Below, one piece after another: positions 45,684 through 54,699 of a stretch of 64,000 bases of DNA (the first letter of the stretch is position 1; every line of letters begins with the position of its first letter). Origin of the DNA: Clostridium tunisiense TJ (GTDB lineage Bacteria; Bacillota; Clostridia; Clostridiales; Clostridiaceae); the NCBI RefSeq assembly GCF_000300195.1, contig NZ_AMQH01000006.1:124001-188000 (forward strand). The letters are read 5' to 3'. Both the position numbers and the translations under genes were made by a program. The notes beneath the pieces were generated by a model. The model saw only the letters and a list, made by a program, of their open reading frames with translations, did no database searches and had not been told where the DNA came from.

Positions 45684-45776
45684 TAAATACACCTCCTCAA
45701 TCCAGTCTCGCCATCTCAGGTACAATTTTATTTACATAAAACTGTTCATAAAAAACCTTATGTGTGCGGTCTACAA
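45684..45776 (-). ncRNA. Candidate L21 leader (ribosomal protein autoregulatory region)
   Basis: The leader between the rplU promoter and start is about 95 nt and less AT-rich than its flanks, with segments such as GACCGCACACATAAGG and GTACCTGAGATGGCGAGAC. Firmicutes are known to carry an L21 leader RNA at this position. I could not verify the consensus structure; the call rests on position and composition. Confidence 0.4.
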
Positions 45777-45781
45777 AAGCC

Positions 45782-45810
45782 ATTTTAACATATTCATTTA
45801 TACTTGTAAA
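45782..45810 (-). promoter_or_regulatory. Sigma-A promoter of rplU-prp-rpmA
   Basis: TTTACA and TAAAAT on the minus strand are separated by 17 bp, about 100 bp upstream of the rplU start codon. Confidence 0.75.
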
Positions 45811-45965
45811 GGAATTTATTGCTTTTTTTCTCTAAATATTGTACTCCTTAACTTGTTTAATAACCTAAAAAGGAGTTTTTGTCTTCCAAAATTCTCTTTT
45901 AACTTTACAAAATATTATATTCTGCTGAGGATAAGACTGGCTCCTTCTAAAGTATTCTTTAAAAA

Positions 45966-47423
45966 TTAAATTTTAGAAACATCATCGCACTGAAAAATTC
46001 TTAGTTTTTCCAAATTTTTTATTTGATTTAAAAATATAAGTGGTTCCACCTTAAAGCCCTCTAAATGAGGAAGAAAACTCACATAAACATTTCTATCTAT
46101 AGCTTCAATAGAAGTTATAAAACTTATAATATTAGTTTTAATTTCCTTTTCATACATTACATCTAATTCTATAAAGATATCTTTCACATTTTGCTCTGCT
46201 TTGATTCTACTAATCTTACTTCTTATAATATTACTTAGGTAGGATAATCTTATTTTATTTCCTCGCCCTCTACAGCTGTTACAAGGTTCTAATATATAAT
46301 CATATATGGATTTCCCATATCTTTTTCTTGATATTTGAACTAAGTTCAACTCAGTAAAGGGGTACACTGTAGGATTGTTCTTATCTTCTCTGAATCCCTC
46401 TTTAAGAACCCTTAATACTTTTTCTCTATCTTTAGCTTCTTTCATATCTATAAAATCTACTAGAATTATTCCCCCAATATTTCTAAGCCTTAACTGCTCT
46501 GCTATAGCCTTAGCTGCCTCTAGGTTGGTAGTCACTAATGCATCTTTAAAATGAGCTGTCTTAGTATTTTTAGCTGAGTTTACATCAATAACGTGCATAG
46601 CTTCAGTTTTTTCTATTACAATATTGCCTCCATTTGGAAGCATAATTTTACTATTTCTTAAAGCCAGTATTTCAGTTTCCAGTCCATAATAATCAAATAA
46701 TGTTAAGAACTCTTTATATACTTCTAAGGTACAGTTGCTTATCCCTTTGCTCTCTATGTATTCTCTGCAGTATAAGTAGTCTTCATTATTATTAAAGGTT
46801 ATTTTTACATTTTCTTGTCCTAAGTAGTTTCTTAAAATTCTACTCAAGGCTCCTTCATCAGTATAAAGTTTACCTAGTTTTGCAGAATATTTAAATCGCT
46901 TTGTAATGTCTAGGTAGTTTTTGTATATCCACTGAATTTCACTATTAAGCAGTTCAATATCTACATTTTCTGCTTTAGTTCTAATGACTACACCTATATC
47001 TTCAGGTTTAACCAACTTTTCTTTAATCAAAGTTTTAAATTCTTTGTTGTTTATTTTAGGAGAAATACTTACCTGGTTATTGCCATTAGTTAAAACTACA
47101 TAGGTTCCAGGTAAGGATATTTTGTTAGTCACCTTAGGGCCTTTTTTATCTATTTCCTCTTTTAATATTTCTATTAATACTTCATCACCCTTTTTTAAAG
47201 TGTTAGAACTATCCTTCAAATTCATATAACAGTTTTTACTATACCCAATATCTATAAAAGCACTCTTCATTGACGCAACAATGGTTTTTACTGTGCCCTT
47301 ATAAATTTCTCCAACTTTAGGAGTGTTATCTTCCTCTTCAACATAACACTCCTTTAATATTCCACACTCTCTTATAGCTATTCTTAGTAACTTTTGATTT
47401 CTCTCAATAAAAATCTCCTTCAC
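45966..47423 (-). CDS. rng: Ribonuclease E/G family endoribonuclease
   Basis: This enzyme cleaves single-stranded RNA for rRNA maturation and mRNA decay. The 485-aa protein has an S1 domain (residues about 38-120), the catalytic DNase I-like subdomain with HVIDVNSAK and ILVDFIDM aspartates, and the zinc-link motif CNSCRGRG. It is the size of RNase G and lacks the RNase E scaffold tail. The start is GTG. It lies between two radical-SAM-linked genes and rplU, a conserved clostridial arrangement. Confidence 0.93.
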   Translation of the reverse strand: MKEIFIERNQKLLRIAIRECGILKECYVEEEDNTPKVGEIYKGTVKTIVASMKSAFIDIGYSKNCYMNLKDSSNTLKKGDEVLIEILKEEIDKKGPKVTNKISLPGTYVVLTNGNNQVSISPKINNKEFKTLIKEKLVKPEDIGVVIRTKAENVDIELLNSEIQWIYKNYLDITKRFKYSAKLGKLYTDEGALSRILRNYLGQENVKITFNNNEDYLYCREYIESKGISNCTLEVYKEFLTLFDYYGLETEILALRNSKIMLPNGGNIVIEKTEAMHVIDVNSAKNTKTAHFKDALVTTNLEAAKAIAEQLRLRNIGGIILVDFIDMKEAKDREKVLRVLKEGFREDKNNPTVYPFTELNLVQISRKRYGKSIYDYILEPCNSCRGRGNKIRLSYLSNIIRSKISRIKAEQNVKDIFIELDVMYEKEIKTNIISFITSIEAIDRNVYVSFLPHLEGFKVEPLIFLNQIKNLEKLRIFQCDDVSKI

Positions 47424-47438
47424 TTAGCTACACTTCCC

Positions 47439-48143
47439 CTAAAAAAACTTATTAAGAGGAACTAACTTATTATTCTTATAGGCATACATATCTAGTCTTT
47501 CAATATCCACAAAGGCTTCCTTATCTATGTATTCTACATGTTCTTTTATATAATCAGCTAAAAGACTTGGTGATAAGTTTTCCCTGCTACCACATGCTAT
47601 GATTACTTCTAATACTAGTAGACTTTCACTCTCTGTTATTTTTAATTCTTTAACTAGAGGTTTAATATCTACTTCTTTTTCTCCACTCTTAGTCTTTTTC
47701 ACAATATTCCATTGTGGCGTATTTTTAACTTTTTCTAAAACTTTCATGGTCTCTTTTATGTCGGTAGACTTGAGTCTCATCACATATTCAGCTGCATCAA
47801 TAATAGCCATAGCCTGAGGTGCCTTTCCCGTCTCACTCTTTTCAACCTTAACCACATCAAGAAACTTAACCCCATTAGGTGCGTTTTCATTTAACTTATC
47901 TAGTATAAGCTTTGTATCTACTTCTTCTGTAAAAACTACATCCATGTATTCCCCTTTAGAATAAACACCTACTGAAAGAGGCTGTGCAATGGATATGGTC
48001 ATGTGAGGATTAAAGCCTTTTGAGTATTCAATTGGAAGACCCGCTCTTCTAATAATCCTTTGTATAGTTCTCATTAAATCTAGGTGAGATATGAACTTTA
48101 TCTCACTAGCTTTAGTATATTTAACTAAATAACGCACCTTCAA
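47439..48143 (-). CDS. TIGR03936 family radical SAM-associated protein (DUF2344)
   Basis: This 234-aa protein has the DUF2344 start VRYLVKYTKASEIKFISHLD and GLPIEYSKGFNPHMTISIAQ. It always occurs next to, or fused to, the TIGR03960 radical SAM protein; here they overlap by 23 bp, so they probably work as a pair. The substrate is unknown; RNA modification is a plausible guess because of the ribosomal neighbours. The start is a TTG. Confidence 0.9.
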   Translation of the reverse strand: MKVRYLVKYTKASEIKFISHLDLMRTIQRIIRRAGLPIEYSKGFNPHMTISIAQPLSVGVYSKGEYMDVVFTEEVDTKLILDKLNENAPNGVKFLDVVKVEKSETGKAPQAMAIIDAAEYVMRLKSTDIKETMKVLEKVKNTPQWNIVKKTKSGEKEVDIKPLVKELKITESESLLVLEVIIACGSRENLSPSLLADYIKEHVEYIDKEAFVDIERLDMYAYKNNKLVPLNKFF

Positions 48144-49971
48144 AGCACTTCCCTTCTTTAAAGTTTTTATTTATTCCACAATTTGTACAGTTTCCTCTAC
48201 AATCTGGAGTAACTACAGCATTTTTAGCTCTTTCATTTTCATCAATTAAGAACTGCTTATTTACGCCAATATCTATAAAGTCCCAAGGAAGTATTTCTTC
48301 GTAGGTTCTTTCTCTGTACGCATAGAAATCTCCATCCACATTACACTCTTTTAGAGCTTCCTGCCATAATTCAAAATTAAAGTACTCTGCCCAACCATCA
48401 AAACGAGCTCCCTTTTCAAAAGCTTTAATTAGTACATCACAAAGTCTTCTATCCCCTCTTGCAAATATAGCTTCCATATAGCTTAGTGGAGATTCATGCC
48501 AATTGTATACTATAGCCCTACTTTTTATAGAATTTCTTAGGCTATATATTTTTTCTTTAACATCAGGCATTTTATCCATTGGTGCCCATTGGAAAGGTGT
48601 GAATGGCTTTGGAACAAAGATTGAAGTACTTACCGTTACTCTAAGGCCTCTTTGTCTCACATTTTTAGGTACCATAAAGTATTGGTCCACAACCTTCTCA
48701 GCAAGTTCACCAATGCCTAGTACATCCTCCATAGTTTCATAAGGAAGTCCTATCATGAAGTAAAGCTTAAGAGTAGACCAACCAGCTTCAAAGGCACTTT
48801 TGCTTGACTTAAGCATATCTTCCTCTGTAACCCCTTTATTTATAATATCTCTCATTCTTTGACTTCCTGCTTCAGGTGCAAAAGTTAGTCCTGTTTTTCT
48901 TACCTTTTGGATTTCTTTAATTAAATCAACTGAGAAAGAGTCAATTCTTATTGAAGGTAAGGATACTCCAACCTTCTCCCCCTCATATTTTTCAACTAAG
49001 GAAAAAATAAGATTTTGTATATCTGAATAGTCACAAATACTTAAGGAAGATAAAGATACCTCTTCGTATCCAGTTTTGCTTATTAAACTTTCTACTTGGC
49101 TTAAAAGTTTGTCTGTTTTCTTTTCCCTAACCGGTCTGTATATCATACCCGCTTGACAGAATCTACAGCCTCTTGTGCATCCTCTAAAGGTTTCAAGCAC
49201 AACTCTATCATGAACTATTTCTGTATATGGAACTATTAATTTTTCTGGAAATATATTTTCATTAAAGTTATTTATTATTCTCTTTTTAACCTTAGCTGGC
49301 ACATCTTGAAATTTAGGTTTAAATTCTTTTATTGTGCCATCTTCTTTATAAGTAACCTCATATAAACTCGGTACATAAACCCCTTGTATTTTTGCAATGG
49401 CTCTTAAGAATTCTGCTTTAGGTTTACCTTTTAACTCCTTGTATTTATCAAGAATTTCATGGATAACTTCTTCTGCTTCTCCAATTACCACTATATCAGC
49501 AATATCATATAGTGGCTCTGGGTTGTAACCACAAGGACCTCCAAGCATTACTATAGGCTCTTCCTCTCCTCTTTGAGAGGCTCTAAGTGGAACCCCTGAC
49601 ATATCTAGCATGTTTAATATGTTTGTATAGCTCATTTCATATTGAAGGGTAAATCCTAAGAAATCAAAGTCCTTTAGTGAATCTTTACTTTCAAGTGTAT
49701 ACAATGGAGTATTATTTTCTCTTAAAAGTTTTTCCATATCTGGCCATGGTGCAAAGCTTCTTTCACAGAAGGTATCTTCTCTTTCATTTAGAGTGTAATA
49801 TAATATTTTAGTTCCAAGATGAGACATACCTACTTCATACACATCTGGAAAGCAAAACGCATATCTTATATCTACTTTTTCTTTATCTTTACTATAAGAG
49901 TTAAATTCACCACCAATATATCTAGCTGGTTTTTCAACTTTATAAAGAATATCATCGGAAATTTTGTTCAT
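48121..49971 (-). CDS. TIGR03960 family B12-binding/radical SAM protein
   Basis: The 616-aa protein has an N-terminal B12-binding-like domain, a radical SAM core with CTRGCRFCQAGMIYRP, and a C-terminal cysteine cluster (CRGNCTNCGINKNFKEGKC) that may bind metal. Known only as a conserved family; the reaction is not established. The partner TIGR03936 protein follows with an overlap. ATG with GGAGG. Confidence 0.92.
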   Translation of the reverse strand: MNKISDDILYKVEKPARYIGGEFNSYSKDKEKVDIRYAFCFPDVYEVGMSHLGTKILYYTLNEREDTFCERSFAPWPDMEKLLRENNTPLYTLESKDSLKDFDFLGFTLQYEMSYTNILNMLDMSGVPLRASQRGEEEPIVMLGGPCGYNPEPLYDIADIVVIGEAEEVIHEILDKYKELKGKPKAEFLRAIAKIQGVYVPSLYEVTYKEDGTIKEFKPKFQDVPAKVKKRIINNFNENIFPEKLIVPYTEIVHDRVVLETFRGCTRGCRFCQAGMIYRPVREKKTDKLLSQVESLISKTGYEEVSLSSLSICDYSDIQNLIFSLVEKYEGEKVGVSLPSIRIDSFSVDLIKEIQKVRKTGLTFAPEAGSQRMRDIINKGVTEEDMLKSSKSAFEAGWSTLKLYFMIGLPYETMEDVLGIGELAEKVVDQYFMVPKNVRQRGLRVTVSTSIFVPKPFTPFQWAPMDKMPDVKEKIYSLRNSIKSRAIVYNWHESPLSYMEAIFARGDRRLCDVLIKAFEKGARFDGWAEYFNFELWQEALKECNVDGDFYAYRERTYEEILPWDFIDIGVNKQFLIDENERAKNAVVTPDCRGNCTNCGINKNFKEGKCFEGALFS

Positions 49972-50048
49972 TCAAATTCCTCCTTAAGTTAATTCAATTA
50001 CTTATTTTATCACATAGAGAACCAAATACAAGCCTTTTATGCCTAAGA

Positions 50049-50900
50049 TTACCTGGACTCTCTCTCATTGACCAATTCTTCTAGGGTTATATTACCTAGA
50101 AATTTTATGGCATTTAAAACTTCTTCTTCATATAGTATATCCATTACATTCATATCTTCATCAAGGATAGTAAAAACATTATACTTATTTTTATCTACTA
50201 GCTCTAAAACCTTTAATAATGATAACTTATAGTATACAGAAACACTTTTGTTTTCTATATATCCACGCTTGGTAAGCTTTTCCTTTTTTTTAATAATATA
50301 GCCCATAATTATATATGCTATCCTCCTTTTTTCCCTATAAGAAATAACTAAAATAAAAATAGCTATCAAGAGTAAGTTTAAATTAGGTATACCCATGAAC
50401 AAAGATGTAAAGAAACCAAGAAGAAAAATATACCCTATGCCTATACTTATCCTTAACGCTATTTCGTTTGCCTTTTTATATATTAATCTAGTAGCAAATA
50501 TATCCTTTAGAATTCTTCCCCCATCCAGTGGGTATGCAGGAATTAAATTAAATACTGCTAAAACTAAGTTGTAATTAATTATCTGAACTAAGAGGTTACT
50601 ATTATAAAAATAATTTATTATACCGCCTATTAACGCAATACAAAAATTGCCTAGTGGTCCACTTATGGATATTATTAAGTCTTCCTTAGGTGTAGCTTCT
50701 TCTAAGTCTCGTAATTTAAGTACTGCTCCTATAGGTAAAATCTCCACTGAAAATCCTGAAAATCCTAGAACTCGTGCTGTAACTAGATGTATAATCTCGT
50801 GAATTAAAATTATAATAAACCCTACTATCATTTCTGACTTAAATCCAATAACTAAGATAAGGGCTATATAAGGTATTAAGTATTTACTAATTCTAAGCAA
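50049..50900 (-). CDS. spoIVFB: Site-2 protease family M50 metalloprotease, SpoIVFB-like
   Basis: SpoIVFB cleaves pro-sigma-K in the mother cell. The 283-aa membrane protein has the zinc site HEIIH (residues 34-38) in the first transmembrane region and the second-metal motif NLIPAYPLDGGR, followed by a C-terminal cytoplasmic part resembling a CBS domain. A GGAGGAAATAA site precedes a TTG start. It is adjacent to a SpoIVFA-like gene, as in Bacillus, where both lie just upstream of rplU. The orthology to SpoIVFB is likely but not certain. Confidence 0.85.
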   Translation of the reverse strand: MLRISKYLIPYIALILVIGFKSEMIVGFIIILIHEIIHLVTARVLGFSGFSVEILPIGAVLKLRDLEEATPKEDLIISISGPLGNFCIALIGGIINYFYNSNLLVQIINYNLVLAVFNLIPAYPLDGGRILKDIFATRLIYKKANEIALRISIGIGYIFLLGFFTSLFMGIPNLNLLLIAIFILVISYREKRRIAYIIMGYIIKKKEKLTKRGYIENKSVSVYYKLSLLKVLELVDKNKYNVFTILDEDMNVMDILYEEEVLNAIKFLGNITLEELVNERESR

Positions 50901-50953
50901 TTATTTCCTCCTAATTTAGTACTGTATAGTAAATAACTTCACTGCCATAATTG

Positions 50954-51760
50954 TTACACTTCAAAATAATCCATAACATTTTGTCTCTCACCCATGTATA
51001 ATAATTCAAAATAGAAGGTTTCAAAGTTTGGAACTTGGGGTTTTATCATTCCAATAGTATCTCCCTTACTAACTTCTTCCCCTACCTTAACAGTTATTTC
51101 ACTGAGATTATTATACTTTGTTTCTATACCTTTTCCGTGATCGATAGTAATGTAATTTCCTAAAGAATCGTCCTTACCTATTTTCTTTATCTTCCCATTC
51201 TGACATGAATTAATTGTGCTTTCCTTGTCTAACTTCACCCACATCATGTTGTCCTTATTAATTCCCTTAGCTAAAAGAGAAGTCTCATTATTAGTCTTCA
51301 TATTACTCATAGTTACTGGCAGTGCGTAATCATTTTTAACCTCATCCTGTAATGTTAGCCCACCAGTTATTGAGCTCTTTATTTTTTCAATTAACATAAT
51401 ACTTTTTCCTTCAATTTCTCCTAGGTTAAATCCTTTGATCTTGTCTAAAATCAAAGCATAATTGTAATTTTCACTTATGATTTTCTTACTCACATCATAA
51501 AATTGTTTAGTATAGGAGTTTTCAAAAGCTTTGCACCCTAAAAAAACAATCATAAAAACTAATACCACTCCTAACTGCATGATAAACTTATTAGTAAAAT
51601 TTTTAAAATACCCTGTTGAGCCCACTTGCTTGTAATTTCCACCACTATATTTATATGAGGATGTATTGCTTGGACCTGTTTTTCTCTTCATAAGTTGTTT
51701 TGAACCCTTCTTCCCTACAGATGCATAGTATCTTTGATAATAATCATTATAGTTACCCAT
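50954..51760 (-). CDS. spoIVFA: M23/LytM-like membrane protein without catalytic residues, SpoIVFA-like
   Basis: The 268-aa protein has a basic cytoplasmic N-terminus, one membrane segment (FIMQLGVVLVFMIVFLGC) and a C-terminal LytM-like domain (SLGNYITIDHGKGIETKYNNL, VSKGDTIGMI). The usual HxxxD and HxH zinc residues are missing (the HxH position reads YFE). This is how SpoIVFA, the inhibitor and anchor of SpoIVFB, looks. It precedes the SpoIVFB-like gene by 53 bp. I chose the ATG with TAGGTG six bases upstream. Confidence 0.8.
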   Translation of the reverse strand: MGNYNDYYQRYYASVGKKGSKQLMKRKTGPSNTSSYKYSGGNYKQVGSTGYFKNFTNKFIMQLGVVLVFMIVFLGCKAFENSYTKQFYDVSKKIISENYNYALILDKIKGFNLGEIEGKSIMLIEKIKSSITGGLTLQDEVKNDYALPVTMSNMKTNNETSLLAKGINKDNMMWVKLDKESTINSCQNGKIKKIGKDDSLGNYITIDHGKGIETKYNNLSEITVKVGEEVSKGDTIGMIKPQVPNFETFYFELLYMGERQNVMDYFEV

Positions 51761-51844
51761 GTTTTTCACCTACATTAATTAGATTTTCATTAATAAATAT
51801 ATTACATAGGATGAGATTTATGATTGAAACCTATAAAAACTTAA

Positions 51845-51888
51845 AAAAATAAGCTAGCAAGAACAATTATTCTTACTAGCTTATTTTT
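51845..51888 (-). terminator. Terminator of mgsA
   Basis: AAAAATAAGCTAG / CTAGCTTATTTTT with inner AAGAA/TTCTT pairs forms a long stem 36 bp after the mgsA stop, with A- and T-tracts on both sides. Confidence 0.85.
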
Positions 51889-51923
51889 ATTAGTAACCTA
51901 TGTATAGAGTATTAAAAAAGTTC

Positions 51924-52292
51924 TTATCTACTTTTTAATGCTTTCATTAAAACTTCTGCAGTACCTAAATTAGTAGCTAGAGGTATGCAGTGAACATCAC
52001 AGAGTCTTATTAATGCTGTGACATCTGGCTCATGTGGTTGTGCAGTTAGAGGATCTCTTAAGAATACTATAAGATCCATTTCTCCCTGCGCAAGCCTCGC
52101 TCCAATTTGTTGGTCACCACCTAATGGACCTGATAAAAATCTACTTACAGTTAAACCTACAAATTCACTGATAAGTTTTCCAGTAGTACCTGTAGCATAT
52201 AATTCATGCTCCACTAAAACATCTCTATATCTTTTAGCAAAGTCAATCATATCATCCTTCTTTTTGTCATGAGCAATTAATGCTATTCTCAT
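51924..52292 (-). CDS. mgsA: Methylglyoxal synthase
   Basis: MgsA converts dihydroxyacetone phosphate to methylglyoxal, a bypass of lower glycolysis. The 122-aa protein has the phosphate-binding [16 protein letters not shown] and [15 protein letters not shown] with the catalytic aspartates. Its place between rodA and spoIVFA is common in clostridia. ATG with AGGAGG. Confidence 0.95.
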   Translation of the reverse strand: MRIALIAHDKKKDDMIDFAKRYRDVLVEHELYATGTTGKLISEFVGLTVSRFLSGPLGGDQQIGARLAQGEMDLIVFLRDPLTAQPHEPDVTALIRLCDVHCIPLATNLGTAEVLMKALKSR

Positions 52293-52428
52293 AATAATCC
52301 TCCTTAAATAATAAAAAACTTCGTTTAGTTCAATGGATTTGAAAGGAGCCTTAACTCCCTCCAGTATTTATTTTCTAGAAAATACCCCTGCCTAAAGAGG
52401 ACAGCAGTATTACCCTACTAAAATATCA

Positions 52429-53526
52429 TTAAAAGTTAATCTTATTTCTTCTCATTCCTACATTTAATGCCAGAGCTAAGGAAATAAAGTTAGTAAGCAT
52501 AGAACTTCCTCCATAACTTACAAAAGGTAGTGTAATCCCTGTAATTGGCATTATTCCAATGGTCATTCCCATGTTTTGAATAATAGAAAATAACAAAGAT
52601 GCTGCAACACCAGTACATATAATACTTCCACTTAAATCCTTAGAAGTTTTTGCAATACTTATAAGTTTATAAAGCAATATTCCATAAAGTGTCAAAAGAA
52701 TTATTGCACCAATAAATCCCCACTCTTCATTTATAACTGCAAAAATAAAATCAGTATGATTTTCTGGAATAAATTTATACTGTCTTCCATTAGAATAACC
52801 TAATCCAAAAATCCCTCCAGAACCAATAGCAATTCTTGATTGTAGCAACTGAAAACCGTAGGTTAACTCAAATTTTTCTGGAGTCATAAAGGATAGTAAT
52901 CTACCCTTCCAATACGGTGGCATAAGGGGAGAATTCCAAAGACCCACTATGACAACAAAAACTGCTGATAGTCCCCCCATAATTATTTTCCAATCAAGAT
53001 TAGCTACAATTACAATTCCTAGTACGATAAAAAAGGATACCATAGTTAATCCCATATCCGGTTGTATTACAATTAAAATCATTGGTATGGCTGCATACAT
53101 CAATACCTTAGCAAGATTTTTAATATTATTAATATTACCTTCCATATCTTGAATTATCTTAGCAAGCATTAATATCATAGCTATTTTAGCAAATTCTCCT
53201 GGTTGTATAGCCCTTTTACCTATTTGAATCCAAGCACTTGCACCATTAACAGATTTACTAAAAATATCATTAAATAGCAATAATCCTACTGCAAACCAAT
53301 AAATTATTGGGGCATAATTCAATATCTGAATGTAATCTACATAGATAATAAAGTAAGTTGCAACAAGGCCTATAATAAGCCAGAAAAACTGAAGCCTTGC
53401 ATAACTGAAGCCCCCCGAGCTGTATATGTTAACTATGCTAAATAATACTATGGCACATATTATGCCAATGATACTGAAATCTATATGCTTAATTAATTTA
53501 TCATTTATCTTAAAATATTTTATCAT
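52429..53526 (-). CDS. rodA: Rod shape-determining glycosyltransferase RodA
   Basis: RodA is a SEDS peptidoglycan polymerase of the elongasome and works with PBP2. The 365-aa protein has about ten membrane segments and the SEDS signatures (RAIQPGEFAKIAMILMLAK, ENHTDFIFAVINEEWG, PFVSYGGSS). It has its own extended -10 promoter that overlaps the T-tract of the minE terminator. RodA rather than FtsW or SpoVE is favoured by the neighbouring mre and pbp2 genes. Confidence 0.93.
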   Translation of the reverse strand: MIKYFKINDKLIKHIDFSIIGIICAIVLFSIVNIYSSGGFSYARLQFFWLIIGLVATYFIIYVDYIQILNYAPIIYWFAVGLLLFNDIFSKSVNGASAWIQIGKRAIQPGEFAKIAMILMLAKIIQDMEGNINNIKNLAKVLMYAAIPMILIVIQPDMGLTMVSFFIVLGIVIVANLDWKIIMGGLSAVFVVIVGLWNSPLMPPYWKGRLLSFMTPEKFELTYGFQLLQSRIAIGSGGIFGLGYSNGRQYKFIPENHTDFIFAVINEEWGFIGAIILLTLYGILLYKLISIAKTSKDLSGSIICTGVAASLLFSIIQNMGMTIGIMPITGITLPFVSYGGSSMLTNFISLALALNVGMRRNKINF

Positions 53527-53540
53527 CTCAATCCCTCCAA

Positions 53541-53549
53541 CATAAGTAT
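53541..53549 (-). promoter_or_regulatory. Extended -10 promoter of rodA
   Basis: TGATATAAT on the minus strand is an extended -10 immediately downstream of the T-tract that ends the minE terminator. The -35 region would lie within that T-rich tract. Coordinates are approximate to a few bases. Confidence 0.5.
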
Positions 53550-53575
53550 GATTATATCACAATAAGAAAAAAAAT

Positions 53576-53599
53576 AAAGCTATGTTTACCCATAGCTTT
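53576..53599 (-). terminator. Terminator of minC-minD-minE
   Basis: AAAGCTATG / CATAGCTTT with a 6-nt loop is followed on the minus strand by ATTTTTTTT. It lies seven bases after the minE stop and splits rodA from the min operon. Confidence 0.9.
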
Positions 53600-53605
53600 A
53601 CCATT

Positions 53606-53872
53606 TTATCTTCCTTTTACTTTTTTTATTGGAATACTGGCAATTAATGCAGGAGAATGACCTTCCATTTCCTCTGCTCTTGTTAGTCTAACTTCAACTT
53701 CCCCATCATCTATTTCTGCATAATTGGAAATAACTTTTAACAAGTCTCCCTTAATCATCTCTAAAAAATCAGGTGAAAAGTCTGCTCTGTCATGTATAAG
53801 TATTAATTTTAATCTATCCGTTGCAATGTCCTTAGATGCTATTTTATTTGAAAAAAGCTTAAAAATATCCAT
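53606..53872 (-). CDS. minE: Cell division topological specificity factor MinE
   Basis: MinE stimulates MinD ATPase and makes the Min system oscillate. The 88-aa protein has the MinD-binding helix/strand (SKDIATDRLKLILIHDRADF-like: ATDRLKLILIHDRADFSP) and a C-terminal dimerisation domain. Bacillus lacks MinE and uses DivIVA/MinJ; clostridia often carry it. The ATG is preceded by AGGAGG and follows minD by 9 bp. Confidence 0.94.
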   Translation of the reverse strand: MDIFKLFSNKIASKDIATDRLKLILIHDRADFSPDFLEMIKGDLLKVISNYAEIDDGEVEVRLTRAEEMEGHSPALIASIPIKKVKGR

Positions 53873-53881
53873 GATAACCTC

Positions 53882-54685
53882 CTATTTTCCCCCAAATAAT
53901 TTTTTAATAGCCGCAAAAAAACCATTCTGTGAATTTGTTGTATCTAAGTTAAGAAATGGTACCTCTTCACCTACTATTCTTTTAGCAATATTCTTAAATG
54001 CCTGTCCAGCTAATGCACTAGTATCTAATACAATTGGCTCTCCTCTATTAGTAGATACAGTTACTTTTCTATCATCAGGGACTACACCTATAACTTTAAT
54101 TGCTAAGCATTCTCTAATATCTTCTATGTTAAGCATATCACCATTTTTCGTCATTTCAAAATTAATTCTATTTACAATTAACTCTTGCCTATCTACTCCC
54201 TTGGCATCCAATTTTCCAATTACTCTATCTGCATCCCTCACTGATGTTATTTCTGGGTTAACTACAACTATAGACCAGTCAGCTCCAATTACAGCGTTTT
54301 CAAAGCCTTGCTCTATCCCCGCAGGACAGTCAATAATTACATAATCAAAGTCACTTTTCAGTTCATTTACTATCTTTAACATACCATTAATATCTACATC
54401 ATTTTTATCTCTTGTTTGAGCTGTTGGTAATAAGAATAAGTTATTAAACCTCTTATCCTTAATTAGTGCTTGTTTTAATCTACATCTTCCTTCTATTACA
54501 TCTAAAAGAGTAAATACCACTCTATTCTCTAGTCCCATGAGTACGTCTAAATTTCTTAATCCTGTATCTCCATCTATAACAACTACCTTCTTATCCATTG
54601 CTGCAAGCGCAGTTCCAATATTTGCAGTAGTAGTAGTTTTTCCAACTCCACCTTTTCCAGATGTTATAACTATAGCTTCTCCCAT
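53882..54685 (-). CDS. minD: Septum site-determining ATPase MinD
   Basis: MinD is a deviant Walker A ATPase that recruits MinC to the membrane. The 267-aa protein has KGGVGKTTTTANIGTALA, the DGDTGLRNLDVLMGLE switch and a C-terminal amphipathic membrane helix (FFAAIKKLFGGK). It lies between minC and minE. Confidence 0.97.
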   Translation of the reverse strand: MGEAIVITSGKGGVGKTTTTANIGTALAAMDKKVVVIDGDTGLRNLDVLMGLENRVVFTLLDVIEGRCRLKQALIKDKRFNNLFLLPTAQTRDKNDVDINGMLKIVNELKSDFDYVIIDCPAGIEQGFENAVIGADWSIVVVNPEITSVRDADRVIGKLDAKGVDRQELIVNRINFEMTKNGDMLNIEDIRECLAIKVIGVVPDDRKVTVSTNRGEPIVLDTSALAGQAFKNIAKRIVGEEVPFLNLDTTNSQNGFFAAIKKLFGGK

Positions 54686-54699
54686 TTAATACTCCTCCA

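Noticed and set aside
53724..54344. A 206-codon plus-strand frame opposite minE/minD
   Set aside because: Mirror frame of certain genes, no start signals.
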